A stretch of 64,000 nt of DNA from the NCBI GenBank assembly GCA_963402885.1, contig OY727103.1:17634085-17698084 (forward strand), read 5' to 3'. The notes beneath the pieces are model-generated. The model saw nothing but the letters and a program-made list of their open reading frames with translations. It ran no database searches and had not been told where the DNA came from. The DNA comes from Antedon bifida. Taxonomy: Eukaryota; Echinodermata; Crinoidea; Comatulida; Antedonidae. Shown piece by piece: positions 51,301-58,547 of the stretch (position 1 is the first letter of the stretch; each line of letters begins with the position of its first letter). The position numbers and the translations under genes are program-made.

Positions 51301-52705
51301 ATGTAAATGCTAAAAAAAATAATTGCTGAGCTGCAGCAATTTTGATCCTACCATGAAGTAGGCTACAGACCTTTAAATTTAGTTTTTTTGTTTAATCCAA
51401 TTTTAATCAAATAAAATAAGTACAGGTATAGTTACATTTATGTAATAATAAATTGATAGGTAATGATAGTCTTTTAATTCTCTTAACTTAGATCAGAATT
51501 TTATGTGTAAGGTATGAATTTTAAAATATCAGAACATTTTTTTATTAATTAACATTTCATTTTTATTTTGGTTCTATGTTGTGTCTTTGCTGTTTTTGTT
51601 TTTAATGTTTTTTTTTTATGCCTGACATCACAATATTTTCTGCATCCAAAAAAAAATGTGTTAACCTCTGTCTACACTATCAAACTTTATGTGACAAAAA
51701 AATGTTATGTGCCCATATATGAACATGATGATGTCATATCACTACCATATTTGGCCACATCACATTTTTTGTCAAACTAGTTTGATAGTGTAAACAGAAC
51801 TTAAGGGTTAAATTTTCTGCAGTACAGTCAGCTATCCCAAAGTCTGTACACCATTGCACTTGCCCAAAATTTCAGTTTTCACGATGCATTTAACATGAAA
51901 AGAATTTCAAAGTTTCAAGACATCATGACATTTGGGGGTTCAGTTTTGGGAGGTTTGACTGTATTGTATAATTAGAATCACTTATGACTGCTATGTTTTA
52001 TGTTCATCTGGGTCACAAAACGAGGCGTTTGAGGGAGGTCTGTGCACGAAAAAAGCTTTTATTACCAAACTTATTTAATAATGTATTGATATAAACTGTA
52101 TGAGGATTACAGTTGTTTTTTGATGTGCTGCAACAAGAGAAATTATATAAATATTATTACTAAAGATTGTATGAAGGAATAATTATTATTAAAGTTTTGG
52201 AGTGATTTCTTATTAATATTGAAAAATTCATAAAGTAGATAATGTATAAATATGAAAATACTTGTCCAGTAAATAACCCTTTTAACAACTTGTCTGTATT
52301 CTATGCATACTTGTTTCCTTAAACTTTGGAAAATTGTACCATTTTATTTTTGTGGCATAATTCGATGCTGATTTGGATATGTTCAATAGCCTTTAATTAT
52401 TCAAATTTAAATATTCGGTGATAGTTTATTTTTAACAGGTTGAAGTGGAGAAACATATTGTCAAACTTTTTCTAAATCATCAATAATAACGGTTTTTTTT
52501 CAGTGATTCATGCGAAGAAAAGGATCCTTTAAAAAACCTAGAGAGTGCGGGAAATGACGAGAGTGACGACGATAGCCTTGCAGACTATGCTGAAGGTGGC
52601 GGCGATCAATTCAACGAAGATGGATCCTTTATTAACGAATATGGTGACAATCGGCGATCTAACGATAAGGAATCGTCCAACGCAGCATACAACACATTTG
52701 TGTAG
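30265..52705 (+). CDS. L1CAM-like: L1-family cell adhesion molecule (L1CAM/NrCAM/neurofascin/neuroglian type), complete, 22 coding exons
   Basis: A single-pass neural adhesion receptor. Family members bind L1-type proteins and contactins in cis and trans and couple to ankyrin/spectrin inside the cell. Coding exons read from splice sites and phase: 30265-30343, 35285-35429, 35876-36072, 36382-36666, 37032-37143, 37277-37449, 37962-38087, 38475-38612, 39172-39299, 42707-42863, 43078-43332, 43716-44086, 44729-44960, 45391-45503, 45943-46120, 46495-46614, 47179-47352, 48080-48205, 48764-48931, 49389-49517, 50797-50887, 52504-52705. They sum to 3,699 nt, 1,232 codons plus stop, with all phases agreeing. 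Optional microexons lie at 31799-31816 and 40064-40096. Domain order is signal peptide, six Ig, five FN3, membrane span, tail, which is diagnostic of the L1 family at its usual length. The tail has SLADY, FNEDGSF, a FIGQY-like FINEY and a C-terminal NTFV. Orthology to one vertebrate paralogue cannot be assigned; an invertebrate gene is expected to be co-orthologous to all four. Confidence 0.93.
30471..30577. mobile_element. MITE family D copy
   Basis: TAAAGCCTTGTTCGCACTGG ... GATCGTGGCTTTA with the interior GGTAAATTTAACCACT; 107 bp, in the first L1-like intron. Confidence 0.6.
30578..35284. other. rest of the large first L1-like coding intron
   Basis: AT-rich and mostly unique apart from the 18-nt microexon. 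34720-34930 is GC-richer (CATGGTCTTATGGTAGAAC, GAGAGGTTACCCCGGTGTAC) and may be an old SINE. Confidence 0.4.
31799..31816 (+). CDS. candidate 18-nt microexon between signal peptide and Ig1 of the L1-like gene
   Basis: A long pyrimidine-rich tract ending in TTTTCTATAG is followed by 18 nt and a GTAAAA donor. Entry and exit are both phase 1, so inclusion keeps the frame and adds LTLERP with the joining codon becoming Gly, giving GAS-LTLERP-GDPPDIT. Without it the join is GAS-R-DPPDIT. Vertebrate L1-family genes carry short alternatively spliced exons at this place (YEGHHV in L1CAM; a six-residue insert in neurofascin). Position, size and phase agree, but splicing is inferred from sequence alone. 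Confidence 0.6.
35285..36072 (+). CDS. L1-like Ig domain 1, two exons (35285-35429, 35876-36072)
   Basis: The domain starts PPDITGLK, resembling the PPxIT start of Ig1 in L1 proteins. The first cysteine is in KIWCVVKGQ and the core tryptophan in SEVSWYFN just after the splice. The second cysteine is in GNYHCEAENRLG. The phase-2 junction uses the GTAGGA donor at 35430; the tempting GTAAGG at 35425 would leave the wrong phase. The intron between the exons contains a degraded TA/CAGT-type repeat (about 35646-35840). Confidence 0.88.
35646..35840. mobile_element. family B element, diverged, in the L1-like Ig1 intron
   Basis: CACCCCTATTCAGGGGACAC and the end AATAGGGGTTGTACTGT. Preceded by TAATGCAATCCTGGTATAAT, a segment also seen near 1514-1545 in diverged form. 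Confidence 0.55.
36165..36352. mobile_element. family B element, partial, in the L1-like Ig1-Ig2 intron
   Basis: CCAACCCCTATTCAAAAAG, a duplicated GTTTTAACAC segment, and the end TTAATAGAGGTTCTACTG-TA. Confidence 0.65.
36382..36666 (+). CDS. L1-like Ig domain 2, single exon
   Basis: One exon in phase 1/1 encodes the whole domain: cysteine in LMLNCQPLQ, tryptophan in IMSWKVG, and the closing motif SEDAGTYKCFVKN. It ends before a GTAAGA donor. Intronless Ig2 and Ig6, against two-exon Ig1, Ig3, Ig4 and Ig5, differ from the mostly two-exon pattern of vertebrate L1 genes and suggest intron loss here or gain there. Confidence 0.88.
36841..36967. mobile_element. MITE family A copy in the intron between L1-like Ig2 and Ig3
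   Basis: GTTTACACTATCAAACTAGT start, two GGTAGTGATATGCCC blocks, right end lost. Confidence 0.7.
37032..37449 (+). CDS. L1-like Ig domain 3, two exons (37032-37143, 37277-37449)
   Basis: The first exon has the cysteine in KIQCIAQGY, split by a phase-2 intron of 133 nt. The second begins PTPTIRWEK and closes with SDAGTYRCTAENSQGS. CIAxGxPTPTxxW is a close match to Ig3 of vertebrate L1CAM as I know the family. The exon ends at a GTAGGT donor in phase 1. Confidence 0.9.
37962..38612 (+). CDS. L1-like Ig domain 4, two exons (37962-38087, 38475-38612)
   Basis: It begins AAPYVGVP, matching the AAPY start of Ig4 in the family. Cysteine is in AVFTCDPKG, tryptophan in FQWMVNG, and the second cysteine in SAVFQCMIMNDYG. 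The intron (38088-38474) holds a 90-base stretch (about 38303-38389) nearly identical to one in the previous intron (about 37799-37889), so a small repeat was copied between neighbouring introns. Confidence 0.88.
39172..42863 (+). CDS. L1-like Ig domain 5, two exons (39172-39299, 42707-42863) around a repeat-swollen intron
   Basis: The first exon carries ANFTCQFIGKPPPIVTWKYKN and stops in phase 0 at GTAAGC. The second carries TKYSITTGDENSMLTV and GDAGEYSCYVEND. Joined directly, the domain has normal Ig length. The 3.4-kb intron is the second largest of the coding region and contains three unrelated minisatellites, a pogo-like repeat and the 33-nt candidate microexon. Confidence 0.86.
39353..39785. 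repeat. minisatellite, 19 bp x about 23, in the L1-like Ig5 intron
   Basis: Unit ACATCACTATTCAGGGG with G/C/A variation at the GGGG-AC step (GGGGAC, GGGCAC, GGGAAC). The motif ACxxxTATTCAGGGG also occurs in family B elements, so the array may have grown from one. Confidence 0.9.
40064..40096 (+). CDS. candidate 33-nt microexon inside Ig5 of the L1-like gene
   Basis: An acceptor (TCTAATATTTCAG) and a near-perfect donor (CAG|GTAAGG) bracket 33 nt. The piece is phase 0/0, which fits the phase-0 junction of the flanking Ig5 exons, and has no stop; it reads GVSIFNLTADQ. It would insert 11 residues after WKYKNTK, in the loop region between the two sheets of the Ig fold. Because Ig5 is complete without it, it is either alternatively spliced or a chance splice pair. 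Confidence 0.4.
40377..40536. mobile_element. family B element in the large L1-like Ig5 intron
   Basis: TA-CAGTAGAGCCTCTCCTTTG ... AATAGGGGTTCTACTG-TA, about 160 bp; the best full-length unexpanded copy. Confidence 0.78.
41146..41803. repeat. minisatellite, about 19 bp x about 34, in the L1-like Ig5 intron
   Basis: Unit CCCCTATGATCGCCTCTAC with variants. The last units (ATTCCCCTATGATCGCCTCT) are identical to one another, which indicates recent expansion at the right end. Confidence 0.9.
42494..42645. repeat. tandem repeat, 49 bp x 3, near the L1-like Ig5 second exon
   Basis: Unit GACACCCCATTACCACCAAC ... CTTGGGTGGACATGGTTCAA; the copies are nearly identical. Confidence 0.88.
42895..43024. 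mobile_element. MITE family A copy in the intron between L1-like Ig5 and Ig6
   Basis: TA-flanked ends AAGCTCTGTCGTCTACAC ... GAGTGTAGACAGAGCTT; its right end lies only about 50 bp from the Ig6 acceptor. Confidence 0.82.
43078..43332 (+). CDS. L1-like Ig domain 6, single exon
   Basis: One phase-1/1 exon with cysteine in SVTLNCRANAYSD, tryptophan in VYTWEDD, and NTGTYTCIASTDLDEDRA. The CxASTxLDxxxA signature is typical of Ig6 in L1CAM-type proteins. No RGD integrin site is present, unlike vertebrate L1CAM Ig6. The donor (GTTTGC) is weak, but the phase into FN3-1 agrees. Confidence 0.88.
43350..43660. mobile_element. family B debris between L1-like Ig6 and FN3-1
   Basis: AGAACCTCTATTAAGGGGAC start, then repeated TGTCCC/TTAATAGAGGTG motifs without a clean right end. 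Confidence 0.55.
43716..44086 (+). CDS. L1-like FN3 domain 1 plus the first strands of FN3-2
   Basis: The exon starts ARPGPLTSVDA and carries the FN3 tryptophan in NLEWEAG, then FIIQARTAFDSEWTEV and a YSFRMAAVNDIG motif. It continues without an intron into FN3-2 (GPPRTNPQNVAG, TMTITWD), ending in phase 0 at GTAAGT. Fusing all of FN3-1 with the start of FN3-2 in one exon implies a lost domain-boundary intron. Confidence 0.88.
44402..44500 (+). mobile_element. tRNA-derived SINE in the L1-like FN3-2 intron
   Basis: GTAGCTTGGTGATTAACTTG resembles a Pol III A box and D arm; CAGGCTTCAATCCTG resembles a B box about 50 nt on. An AT-rich tail of unknown length follows. Confidence 0.45.
44729..44960 (+). 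CDS. L1-like FN3 domain 2, main part
   Basis: Encodes GFKYIVMWRRTGQDDWMNV, IKVIAVNDQGKGP and ends VIGHSGEA. The MWRR...W..V core and the V(I)GxSGE ending are hallmarks of FN3-2 in L1-family proteins. Phase 0 in, phase 1 out. Confidence 0.9.
45391..46120 (+). CDS. L1-like FN3 domain 3, two exons (45391-45503, 45943-46120)
   Basis: The first exon reads KPGAAPTDVTVDPNPTSIRV and NWTAIPKDKENGKL; the second reads VVGDLKPNTNYEVTVGVEN and SKGLSPSSTS. There is no dibasic furin-type site such as that cleaved in vertebrate L1CAM FN3-3. The intron holds a copy of the AAGCTCTG MITE (about 45596-45740). Confidence 0.86.
45596..45740. mobile_element. MITE family A copy in the L1-like FN3-3 intron
   Basis: Left end eroded; interior and right end GTTAGTGTAGACAGAG recognisable. 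Confidence 0.72.
46140..46316. mobile_element. family B element, diverged, between L1-like FN3-3 and FN3-4
   Basis: ACAACTATTGAGGGGATACC ... AAAGTAGAGGTTGTACTG-TA. Confidence 0.55.
46328..46390 (-). mobile_element. tRNA-derived SINE head, reverse orientation
   Basis: The minus strand reads TGTGGTTTAGGCGCTCACCC, GTAATCGAGAGGTTACTGG and GGTTTGAGA, the A box, anticodon arm and B box order of a decayed tRNA. No acceptor pairing or CCA end supports a real tRNA gene. Confidence 0.5.
46495..47352 (+). CDS. L1-like FN3 domain 4, two exons (46495-46614, 47179-47352)
   Basis: Begins APGQVQNFMVTV, with KLTWADPLKPNGVIRGF and, in the second exon, VAKNLDPGETYAIYIKAF. PNGxIxGF is a common FN3 motif in L1 and contactin proteins. 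All phases are 1. Confidence 0.87.
47483..47626. mobile_element. MITE family A copy between L1-like FN3-4 and FN3-5
   Basis: AAGCTCTGTCTACGCTATC ... GATAGTGTATACAGAACTC. Confidence 0.8.
48080..48931 (+). CDS. L1-like FN3 domain 5, two exons (48080-48205, 48764-48931)
   Basis: Carries EAIVVWKANTEG, FLISYKRADG, LVDLDPGTKYKGIIKAVND and an acidic linker (DDDGD). It is the domain nearest the membrane. The intron between its exons carries a TTAA-flanked element (48537-48744) and a fragment of another MITE (about 48277-48353). Confidence 0.85.
48277..48353. mobile_element. MITE family D copy, inverted
   Basis: AGTGGTTAAATTTACC and GTGCGAACAGGGCTTTAA are the reverse complement of the left half of the 30.5-kb copy. 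Confidence 0.6.
48537..48744. mobile_element. family C element, short diverged copy in the L1-like FN3-5 intron
   Basis: TTAA-AGATGTAGTGTCCCCC ... GGGGGAACGTAACTATC-TTAA. It shares the subterminal AAAGTTATTCACTT with the 63.4-kb copy, which supports common origin. Confidence 0.65.
48965..49073 (+). mobile_element. possible non-LTR or SINE 3' end
   Basis: GTTGTTTGTGCCTGAAAATT followed by GAATAAAATAAAATAAG, a short-repeat tail like those of CR1/L2-driven elements. Confidence 0.35.
49389..49517 (+). CDS. L1-like transmembrane exon
   Basis: A short serine/threonine-rich stalk (AKSTNTGSTIQPW) leads to a 20-plus-residue hydrophobic span (MICIVLLLVLVLLLLCF) and the stop-transfer sequence IRSQKGGKYN. 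CFIxxxKGGKY is nearly invariant at the inner membrane face of L1-family proteins, which makes the family assignment firm. Confidence 0.93.
49735..50568. repeat. minisatellite, 21 bp x about 38, in the L1-like intron after the transmembrane exon
   Basis: Unit GAATAGGTATTGACTCCAAG (plus one G). The left third is almost homogeneous, while the right part is diverged (ATCGACTCCC, ATCCACTCCA, ATCAACTCCA). Because 21 is a multiple of three, stop-free frames arise on the minus strand. Confidence 0.92.
50797..50887 (+). CDS. L1-like cytoplasmic exon 1
   Basis: Encodes VSDKEDALRQLDLEATPLKD and QNGFTEYSPTE. It corresponds to the juxtamembrane DKED...PMKDE...FGEY part of vertebrate L1. The vertebrate RSLE miniexon, which makes the YRSL endocytosis signal, would follow the EY; here the exon runs straight on with SPTE, so no YRSL-type signal is formed. 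Ends in phase 2. Confidence 0.9.
50945..51160 (-). mobile_element. possible non-LTR 3' end, reverse orientation
   Basis: The minus strand ends GATGATGCCAAATAAATG, AAATGAAAAAA, a typical A-rich non-LTR tail; the body upstream has no ORF. Confidence 0.35.
51664..51803. mobile_element. MITE family A copy in the last L1-like intron
   Basis: AACCTCTGTCTACACTATC ... GATAGTGTAAACAGAACTT. Confidence 0.8.
52504..52705 (+). CDS. L1-like terminal coding exon: ankyrin-type motif and PDZ ligand
   Basis: Encodes an acidic stretch (NDESDDD), SLADY, FNEDGSF followed by INEYGD, and a C-terminus AAYNTFV before TAG (52703-52705). SLADY...FNEDGSFIGQY is the ankyrin-binding segment conserved from arthropods to vertebrates. 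Here Gly-Gln of FIGQY is replaced by Asn-Glu, giving FINEY with the Phe and Tyr kept. TFV at the end is a class I PDZ ligand, like the NSFV end of NrCAM. Confidence 0.93.
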
Positions 52706-54080
52706 TTAATTGTGAAACAAATTTTAAAACGATAAAGATATTTTGCACATTTGCGTTGTAAATGCGTTGACATTCCCGTCTTTCACCGAAGAAAACTAGG
52801 AAAAAATTATAATGTTTTTATCTTTATTTTCTCTGTGTGTTTAAAAAACATTGAGTGTTTTTATTTCCAAAGATATGTTAAGTGAGTTATTTTTGCTTAG
52901 AAATCATTGGCGTTTCTTATACATAGCTAATGATACTTAAGGTGGAGAATATGAGTTTGTGATACCGTCTAGGTAAGATTAAATTGGAACGGGATGCAAA
53001 AGAGTATGGGACGGTGTTCCCGGTCGTGCTTAGATATAGTGCAATTGAAACATATGTACCTTGATTTCAGCATAATATAATGACCGTAGGCCAAGATTGT
53101 TTGAAGATAAACAGCTTTGGATAGGCTAAGCAAGCAGACGTGATAGTGCAAAACTAACGGCTGATAAAAAATATCGGCCTAAGAATTTGCAGCTCATGAA
53201 GACACTAGAAGGCGATTTATGTGAAATTTCTTATGGAGTAAAAAAATATTTTAACTTTTATAAGGCAATTTTACAGGTTTTCCCCCATTTAATGGATTTA
53301 GATTAGAATGTAGTTTGTATGTTTTTACTATGTGTAATACCACACATTTGATTGTTGTCAATATCAACAACAGTATGTATTCAAAATGTATTATACAGTA
53401 GATAATGTAGTGTATAGTTAACATTAAATGTTTTATCCATTTTAACCGTGTCGACGATCATTTTAAAGTATTTTATAATGTTAATAGAAATTGAGAAGTT
53501 TTAGTGAGATCATAAGTGACAAATTCATTTACATTGTAATAAAGATTTTAGAAAATGTGAGGTTTTAAATTGTAAATTCTAGTGAAAGAGTTGTTGTACC
53601 TATGAGGGGAATGTTATTACAAAAGCCTGAAAAAGTATTATTTGTCATAACATTTTGTGGATGTAAAAGTTTCCAAAATATCCACATTTATTTTATTTAC
53701 GATGAAATTAAATATATGTATTCCCCATTGCACCCAGCAACCCAAACTTTTTTATACTAAATTTCTAGGGATTGTGATAATAATATTACCTCAATTATTT
53801 AAATTTAATTTCTCATATTCTAATTCCATTGAGGTGAGAGAGAGAGTTTTTGACCAATAGTGATATATTGAAAACTTAAATATGTTTTAAGTGTATTTTA
53901 AATAGAATTAAATTTAACTATGATCTAAATTTCAACAAGTTGAATTCACTTGGCCGTAACTGAAATTAGTGTAGATATGTTTTAAGTGTGTTTTTGCGTG
54001 TTTAAATAATTAAACAGTTTTGTAAGATTGTTGTACAAAAGTAAACTTGTAAAAATAAACATTTTATTTTTCATTACACC
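52706..54080 (+). terminator. L1-like 3' untranslated region with two polyadenylation signals
   Basis: AT-rich, no ORF of note. Canonical AATAAA hexamers lie at 53538-53543 and 54054-54059, the latter followed by a T-rich stretch. Either could set the transcript end; usage is inferred. Confidence 0.45.
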
Positions 54081-55034
54081 TGAAAACTGTTTACTATAAA
54101 AAATATCCAAAAATTTATGTTTTTCTTTCAGTTTTTTTTTATTCAATTTTTGTTGATTGGAACAAATTTAAATGAGTATTCAGAACAAGTTTAATGTTTG
54201 ATTTGAATGATTATTTTTAATGAACCACTTTTTCAATTTTATATTTTACATTTGTTTGTTTTTTAAAAACAACAGTACATCTTAAAAGACTTTTAGCTTT
54301 TTGTGCCGTGTATAAATTATATTTTTGCCACATGTAGTAGTGTGTAGTTTAACCAGGGAAGAGTGACTCGCTCACTCTTATCTATTTCAACCAGTTCATT
54401 GAGCCTCTTCGGATGTATTATGTATCTCATAAGACTACTGAGCACAAAGCAAATATCTGAGTTGTTTTAGCTCCTTCAGCTATTAACCTCAACTATTTGG
54501 GGTTGTTGTAGGAGCTATCGCAACAATTGCTTCTTAGTCTTTGTTGCAGGGGCATATCCAGGGGAGCATCAACATGATATTGATAGTCTGTCAAAAAAAG
54601 ATACAAAAAGTAGTGCATAATGTCATTTAAGCTGTCAAAATGTGGGAGCGCACAACCCTAGCGCTACCTCTGGATTTCTCCCTGTTTTGTTATGTAATGT
54701 AAGCAACATGTTCTCTGGACCAATGAGTATCAATGGGTAAATTGATGTGTTAATCTACTATATGTCAATGCTTTGTGTATGATAAATGTTGTATTTAGTA
54801 GGCCTATGTTAGCTTATCAGCAATTGTTTCCAATATTGAGCGCTTTAGATGCAAGCATGATCCAAGATTTTAGTTTTTAGCTGCAGAAAACGTTACTTGT
54901 TCTTGTCTTTTACTTGATACTCATTGGTCCACAGATTAAACAATAGAAGCTTTGTTAATCACAAACATATAGTAGAGGGCAGTATAATTCTGAAGTCAAG
55001 AATAAAGTTTTATAGTTGTGGTTTGAGATATGTG

Positions 55035-55196
55035 TACAGTAGATGAACTTTCAGGATCCAACACAGTGAAGTAATAGGGGTGTCCCCTTAATAGGAGTTG
55101 GCCACAGTGTTAAAAACATATTCTTTTCACAGTGTGAGTGTTTCCTTTAAGAGGGTGTCTCTGAATTGGGGGGTCCCAAAAGAAAGGGTTGTACTG
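55035..55196. mobile_element. family B element, diverged
   Basis: TACAGTAGATGAACTTTCAG, then AGGGGTGTCCCCTTAATAGG and GAAAGGGTTGTACTG. Confidence 0.5.
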
Positions 55197-55242
55197 CTAA
55201 GTACACAAACATTAAATACACGATTTTCTCACATTTCAATTT

Positions 55243-55370
55243 TTGTCTACATTTTACTATCAAACTTTATGTGACCAAAAAATGTGATGTGCCCATGTAT
55301 GGACCCGATGACATCATATCACTCCCATATTTGGGCACATCACATTTTTTGAATGTGAAACAGAGCTTTA
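55243..55370. mobile_element. MITE family A copy, diverged
   Basis: TTGTCTACATTTTACTATC ... AATGTGAAACAGAGCTTT. Confidence 0.7.
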
Positions 55371-57060
55371 GTCTGTTTAGAGTATCTTAGAACTGAGCCT
55401 GTGGTGTTTTTGTCTCCCATCTAAATCAAACAGCTGTATAAAAATCAAATGGGTTGGCACTAGTTGCTGTTATGTGATTGACTGTATGTATATATATATA
55501 TGCCATATGTCATATAAAAAGTTGATTAGCTTTAAGTTGATTGTGCTTATATGTTTTTCTATTATATCAATGTCTATTAAATCTTATGTTAAATCATTTC
55601 TGTTTATTTTATGTCAATTATTAGCCACAAGTAAAAATTAAGTATTTTTATATCTATTGAGTTATAATCTTTTTTAAATTCATTTTATATTTAATTGTTT
55701 TAATGTAATTTGCTTTAGATATTTTCTTTATTTTTTTGTAGTATAATTTTGCGTGTGTGGATTTTATACGTTACTGCATAATACATGAGTTATTTACATA
55801 TTAATTTACATAATTAATTAATTAAACGTTTTGAAGATTACCAAGATAGAAACAGCTAAGTTTTCTGCAGCTATTTACATTTAAAAACTTCTTTATTTTG
55901 GATCAAAAATTGCATAATACGATTAAATATTGGATTTTCAAGAACTGATAAGCTATTTTATCAACTAACACATTGTGGTAATCTTCAAAACATTTTAATT
56001 TATTATATTCTGTGGAATTAATATTGTAAATCTATTACTGTATTTTAAAGAATGATTGTACTGTTTTGCTAAGAGTAACAAACACCAAGTCAACTAGTGA
56101 CCACCTGTTAATTCACCCACTTGCCAGGTGTCACAAACTACATTTGCATATATTTATCTCCAGGTGGCATTTCTGTTTTTATGACTATAATTTTGACACA
56201 TTTTGTTTCTATGGGGAAAAATAAATCAGTTAATTTATTCAATTAATAACACTAAATGTAGTAATGATTTCCATGTACAGTATATATTAACAGGTGGTTA
56301 TTCCACATTTACATATTTATGATATTCAAATTAGATATATTGTAATGAGTCGTCAAGTAATTATACTTTGTACAGAAATGTTAAAAATGTTCTTAGAATT
56401 TGTTTGTTTAAAAGATTTTTTACCTGATTTGTTGTTAGACAGGAGGTCATTACTATGGCAACAGACACCTGTACATGTATGTAGATAATTCTGATGAAAA
56501 AGAAACTTGTGTATTTGAAATAGTATTCCCTTTTAAGTGTGATATTATGTAATTATTATTCTATGTACATGGATTATTATTGGTTTATCTATAGTCCCAA
56601 AGCAAGATCTGTAAGGATTATTAATGTCAAAAGATTATTTATATCTAAGGATTATTTATATCTAGGGATTAAAATGCAAGAATAATTCTAATCCCCTGTT
56701 GTAGGATGCCAAAGATGAGTTTAATTTAAGCCATAATATATGATCACCATCATTTACTGAACTGCTTTCTTTATGTGATCAAGTCGGACCGTTAATTTTT
56801 CAAGTTTTACATGTAAACAGCACTTAAGTAACTTATTTTTATTCTATTAATGTTGTTTAAAGCTATGACGCTGCTTGATCTTATGAAATTAAATCTGGTA
56901 GATAATATAATAAAGCTGTTGTTATGTTCCAAAATTTAATGTCATACTGCTGTAGTATGCTTTAGGTTGAATGGCAATGTTATATTCAGATGGCCTTCCG
57001 TCTTACTTGAAGAAATTATATGTGTGCGTTACTTCTGATGAGTGTCCACACAATGCCAAG

Positions 57061-57333
57061 TAGAGATGCATTAAACATTTTCGCAGACTCCGGAGTCGCC
57101 CTTTAAAAAATGTTGCTGTGTTGACGTCATTGTAACGTGAATGTGCAACCCCGGAGTCACCCTTTAAATGTTTTTACTTTGTTGACGTCATTGTAACATG
57201 AGTGCGCATGCGTCATATGTCACATGTCTGGAGGAAAGAAAATCAAACAGTAGGCCCTACTGAACTACTGACCAATCAGAAACCGCCGTACCACCACAGA
57301 AAATCAGACGACACGGCGAAAGAAAATAATATG
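57061..57333 (+). promoter_or_regulatory. promoter-like block with CRE, NRF1-type and CCAAT motifs
   Basis: A CpG-bearing block in AT-rich surroundings. It holds two perfect CRE palindromes TGACGTCA (57122-57129, 57183-57190) inside a 61-bp direct duplication, an NRF1-type TGCGCATGCG (57203-57212), and a CCAATCAG box (57272-57279). About 55 bases on, a purine-rich leader ends at ATG|GTAAGC (57331-57336), which would be a first exon and donor on the plus strand. No convincing downstream coding exon is visible, so the product may be non-coding or may lie past the window. Confidence 0.4.
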
Positions 57334-58412
57334 GTAAGCATAAACTAAGTTTTTAATTTAAATTTCTTTTGATTTCAGTGATACAAACTACCTAAAAACT
57401 AATGTATTTATGATCTACCCATTATCTAGACTCTGTGCCTAGGCAGAATAGCTTTAGTTAGTAGGCTTACAGCTAGTACTAGGCACCTTTTAGCCAAGGC
57501 CCAACAAGGTAAGCTAGCTTAGCCTAGCTGGCCTGTAGTAATTGGGCCAAGGCTTGTAGGCTATAGAGTCGTGTTTATTTTATATGCGTGAGAAAGCGGC
57601 GAGGCCTACCAAGATCTAATCTACATTTATGTGAGAGATGACTGAGCCTGCTTAAATAAGCTAGCAATAATTATAATAAGAGCATTGTCATTGCAGTTAT
57701 TTCTTTATTTTTATGACTATGCCTAGGTAGTATTAGGCTTAGGCCTAGGTAGTATTAGGCTTAGGCCTACTTAGCTAGGCCATGGTATACTACAAACTCA
57801 TACTGATAATGTAGGCCTATGGATTTTATGTAGTAGGAGATATTATCTTGAAGGTAGGCTAGTAATGTTAAAATGTGATGGTGGTTTATGAGTTAAATGA
57901 TGGTCCATAAACAGGGGTGCAACACATAGGCCCTAAGTGGCCCTCCCATGCTCAAGGCCTCGGACATTTTTAGCCTTTTTTGACATATTTTAATGTCTGT
58001 TTTTCCCTCTCAAAGTTGCTCTCAGGGCCCTTGTAAGCTCCAGGGTCTCTGGGTTTAGCCAGTGAGCGCTCATAGCAGTTAATACGCCACTGTCTGTGAA
58101 TGTTTGATAATTGGTTCAACCAATTTAAAAAAATGAAAGTATATCGGTAGATAAAATATTCAAATAGTTTTATTAAAACAAGGCTTTCAATGATATTTTA
58201 CAAGGAAAAAACATTCAATTATTTTTACAGTCCATGTTTTTAAAAAACGTTTATATTTCAATGTACTATTCATTTTACAACAATATCTAACAACCCATAT
58301 GTACACATTATTACTAATTCTGAAAATGTATAAAAAGTGATTTTTGATCTTTGTTAAAGCTTTTTTTTTGTAAAAAATAGTATGTCAAATTATCTATACT
58401 TTACACTAGGAT

Positions 58413-58547
58413 TAAGCTCTGTCTAATAATGTGACAACAAAATGTGATGTACCCATATATGGACATGATGATGTGATATCACTGCCATATTTGGACACAT
58501 CATGTATTTTTTGTCCAAACTAGTTTAATAGTGTAGACAGAGCTTTA
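58413..58547. mobile_element. MITE family A copy downstream of the contactin-like gene
   Basis: TAAGCTCTGTCTAATAATG ... AATAGTGTAGACAGAGCTT. Confidence 0.8.

Larger units (their letters stand above)
54081..57060. other. intergenic DNA after the L1-like gene
   Basis: Contains the listed family B and MITE copies, otherwise AT-rich with no supported gene. Confidence 0.4.
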
